64,000 nt of DNA, from contig CAVXNM010000093.1 of assembly GCA_963763115.1 (NCBI GenBank), forward strand, positions 1 through 64,000. The letters run 5' to 3'. A program made the position numbers and the translations under genes. Of this stretch, positions 63,104 to 64,000 are shown piece by piece; the first letter of the stretch is position 1; each line of letters opens with the position of its first letter. This stretch comes from CAVQCA01 sp963763115. Its GTDB lineage: Bacteria; Pseudomonadota; Gammaproteobacteria; UBA9214. The notes below the pieces were generated by a model. That model did no database searches, had not been told where the DNA came from, and saw only the letters and a program-made list of their open reading frames with translations.

Positions 63104-63640
63104 TCAGAACATCCTTGTCGAAGACTGACGGTCTGCGTCATCAGGGGTTCGCTGGTGTTTTTCGAGTTTTTTGCGAATCCGCGTGCGCTTTAGCTGGGAC
63201 AGATAATCGACAAACAACTTGCCATCGAGATGATCGATCTCATGCTGTATACAGACCGCCAGCAGACCGCCGGTCTCAAGTTCAAATTGCATGCCGTCGC
63301 GGTCCAGCGCCCGCATTCGTACCTCTTCCGCCCGCTGCACCGTCTCATATACGCCCGGCACGGATAAACAACCCTCCTCCATCTCCTCGACACCGGACAG
63401 ATCGAGAATTTCCGGGTTGATCAGGCATAAAGGCTGATCTTTATCTTCCGATACATCAATAACAACGATACGTTTGCTGACATTGACCTGCGTGGCCGCC
63501 AGGCCGATACCTGGCGCCGAGTACATCGTATCGAACATGTTATCGATCAGCTGGCGAACAGCCGCGTCAACTTCTGTCACGGGTTGCGCGATAGTCCGCA
63601 GGCGCGGGTCGGGAAAGTGGAGAATATCCAGGATCGCCAT
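63104..63640 (-). CDS. def: Peptide deformylase Def
   Basis: The start MAILDILHFPDPRLRTIAQP resembles known deformylases. The three active-site motifs are GIGLAATQVNVSK, EEGCLSVPGVYE and VCIQHEIDHLDGKLFVDYLS, giving Cys and two His for the metal plus Gln and Glu. It removes the formyl group added by Fmt, its downstream neighbour. A TTG start 36 bases upstream is an alternative. Confidence 0.97.
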   Translation of the reverse strand: MAILDILHFPDPRLRTIAQPVTEVDAAVRQLIDNMFDTMYSAPGIGLAATQVNVSKRIVVIDVSEDKDQPLCLINPEILDLSGVEEMEEGCLSVPGVYETVQRAEEVRMRALDRDGMQFELETGGLLAVCIQHEIDHLDGKLFVDYLSQLKRTRIRKKLEKHQRTPDDADRQSSTRMF

Positions 63641-63843
63641 GTGAATGCTGTCACAAATCAGGTCATTAATCTTCAATATACTTTACCACAACCTGCCGGT
63701 AGTGGCTTAACTCTGTCTATAAAAGGTTTTGTTCCATGTGGATTTTCCGCTAAACTTCCGTCTGATCAAGACCGCCTGACCAGCCCGGTAATACACAAGC
63801 AAATGGCGTGGATGTGGTATTGAGGTACAACGACGTTAAAGGG
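63641..63843. promoter_or_regulatory. Divergent intergenic region def / LysM gene
   Basis: Two hundred bases lie between the divergently read genes, so promoters for both are expected here. No confident -35/-10 pair was identified. Confidence 0.3.
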
Positions 63844-64000
63844 ATGCCTATGTCAATCAAGAAACTGTTCGCAACGGTCTGTGCTGCGCTGATCGCAGGC
63901 TCAATCTTCGCGGCTGATGTTGTACTCAACCCGAACCATCCTGACCGCTACGTTGTGGTCAAGGGAGACACCCTGTGGGATATCTCGGCAATGTTTCTGC
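63844..64000 (+). CDS. LysM-domain exported protein (partial, runs off the window)
   Basis: The start MPMSIKKLFATVCAALIAGS is followed by IFAADVVLNPNHPDRYVVVK and GDTLWDISAMFL. A signal peptide precedes the first strand and helix of a LysM peptidoglycan-binding domain (YVVVKGDTLWDIS). Genes of this type lie beside def and fmt in many gammaproteobacteria. ATG 63850 is an alternative start. The rest of the gene lies outside the window. Confidence 0.85.
   Translation, partial: MPMSIKKLFATVCAALIAGSIFAADVVLNPNHPDRYVVVKGDTLWDISAMFL

Noticed and set aside
1..64000. CRISPR arrays, rRNA genes and complete tRNA genes.
   Set aside because: No regularly spaced repeats, no rRNA-like stretches and no complete cloverleaf pattern were seen on either strand.

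Overview
The window looks like a piece of a sulfur-oxidising gammaproteobacterial chromosome (Chromatiales-like). This placement is inference. It rests on the gene order hisB-hisH-hisA-hisF-hisI-hisE-tatA-tatB-tatC, the fmt-rsmB-ntrY-ntrX-trkA block, a DsrE2-type protein beside a rhodanese, and secreted proteins ending in the gammaproteobacterial PEP-CTERM variant (VPLPxxxWLFGSGLxGxIG). No complete RNA gene is visible.

The window has two very different halves. From about 41.4 kb to the end it is compact housekeeping DNA with intact genes: a GGDEF/EAL protein; the his operon running into tatABC; prolyl iminopeptidase and D-aminoacyl-tRNA deacylase; DsrE2 and rhodanese sulfur-trafficking proteins; ttcA; a lipid A acyltransferase; trkA; the ntrY/ntrX two-component pair; rsmB, fmt and def; and the start of a LysM protein. 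From 1 to about 33 kb, and again from 37.5 to 41.1 kb, it is accessory DNA full of broken genes. About twenty genes there carry frameshifts, nonsense codons or truncations: rnfD, rnfG, two OmpA-like proteins, a CHASE sensor, DUF1254, aldo/keto reductase, cyanase, vsr, a CDF transporter, an amidohydrolase, an FMN oxidase-like protein and others. They are mixed with IS91-like and IS5-like transposase remnants, a MITE-like element, three dispersed repeat families and a 3' tRNA-Thr fragment that looks like an old attachment site.

Two loci deserve attention. (1) At 4.8-7.2 kb, on the minus strand, sits a graspetide-type RiPP locus: an intact 90-residue precursor whose C-terminus is rich in Thr/Ser/Asn and Asp/Glu, an MvdC/D-like ATP-grasp ligase with one frameshift, and a heavily frameshifted PpiC-related peptide-maturation protein. 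(2) At 33.4-36.3 kb, on the minus strand, sits an intact four-gene operon: a MerR regulator; a ParA/MinD-type ATPase fused at its C-terminus to an AMPK-beta/CBM48-type glycogen-binding module; a protein resembling the C-terminal half of a MinD fold; and a fourth uncharacterised protein whose start overlaps the third gene's stop. The fusion suggests a ParA system that uses a polysaccharide, perhaps glycogen granules, as cargo or scaffold. That is the best candidate for an undescribed system here.

Other intact accessory genes include a DUF808 membrane protein, a lipoprotein PQQ-type sugar dehydrogenase, an AcpA-like phosphoesterase, a GLG1-like cysteine-rich periplasmic protein, a carboxymuconolactone decarboxylase-like protein, a diiron-type metallo-beta-lactamase-fold protein, a zinc-ribbon membrane protein with an HEAGH motif, and a cytochrome-like lipoprotein.
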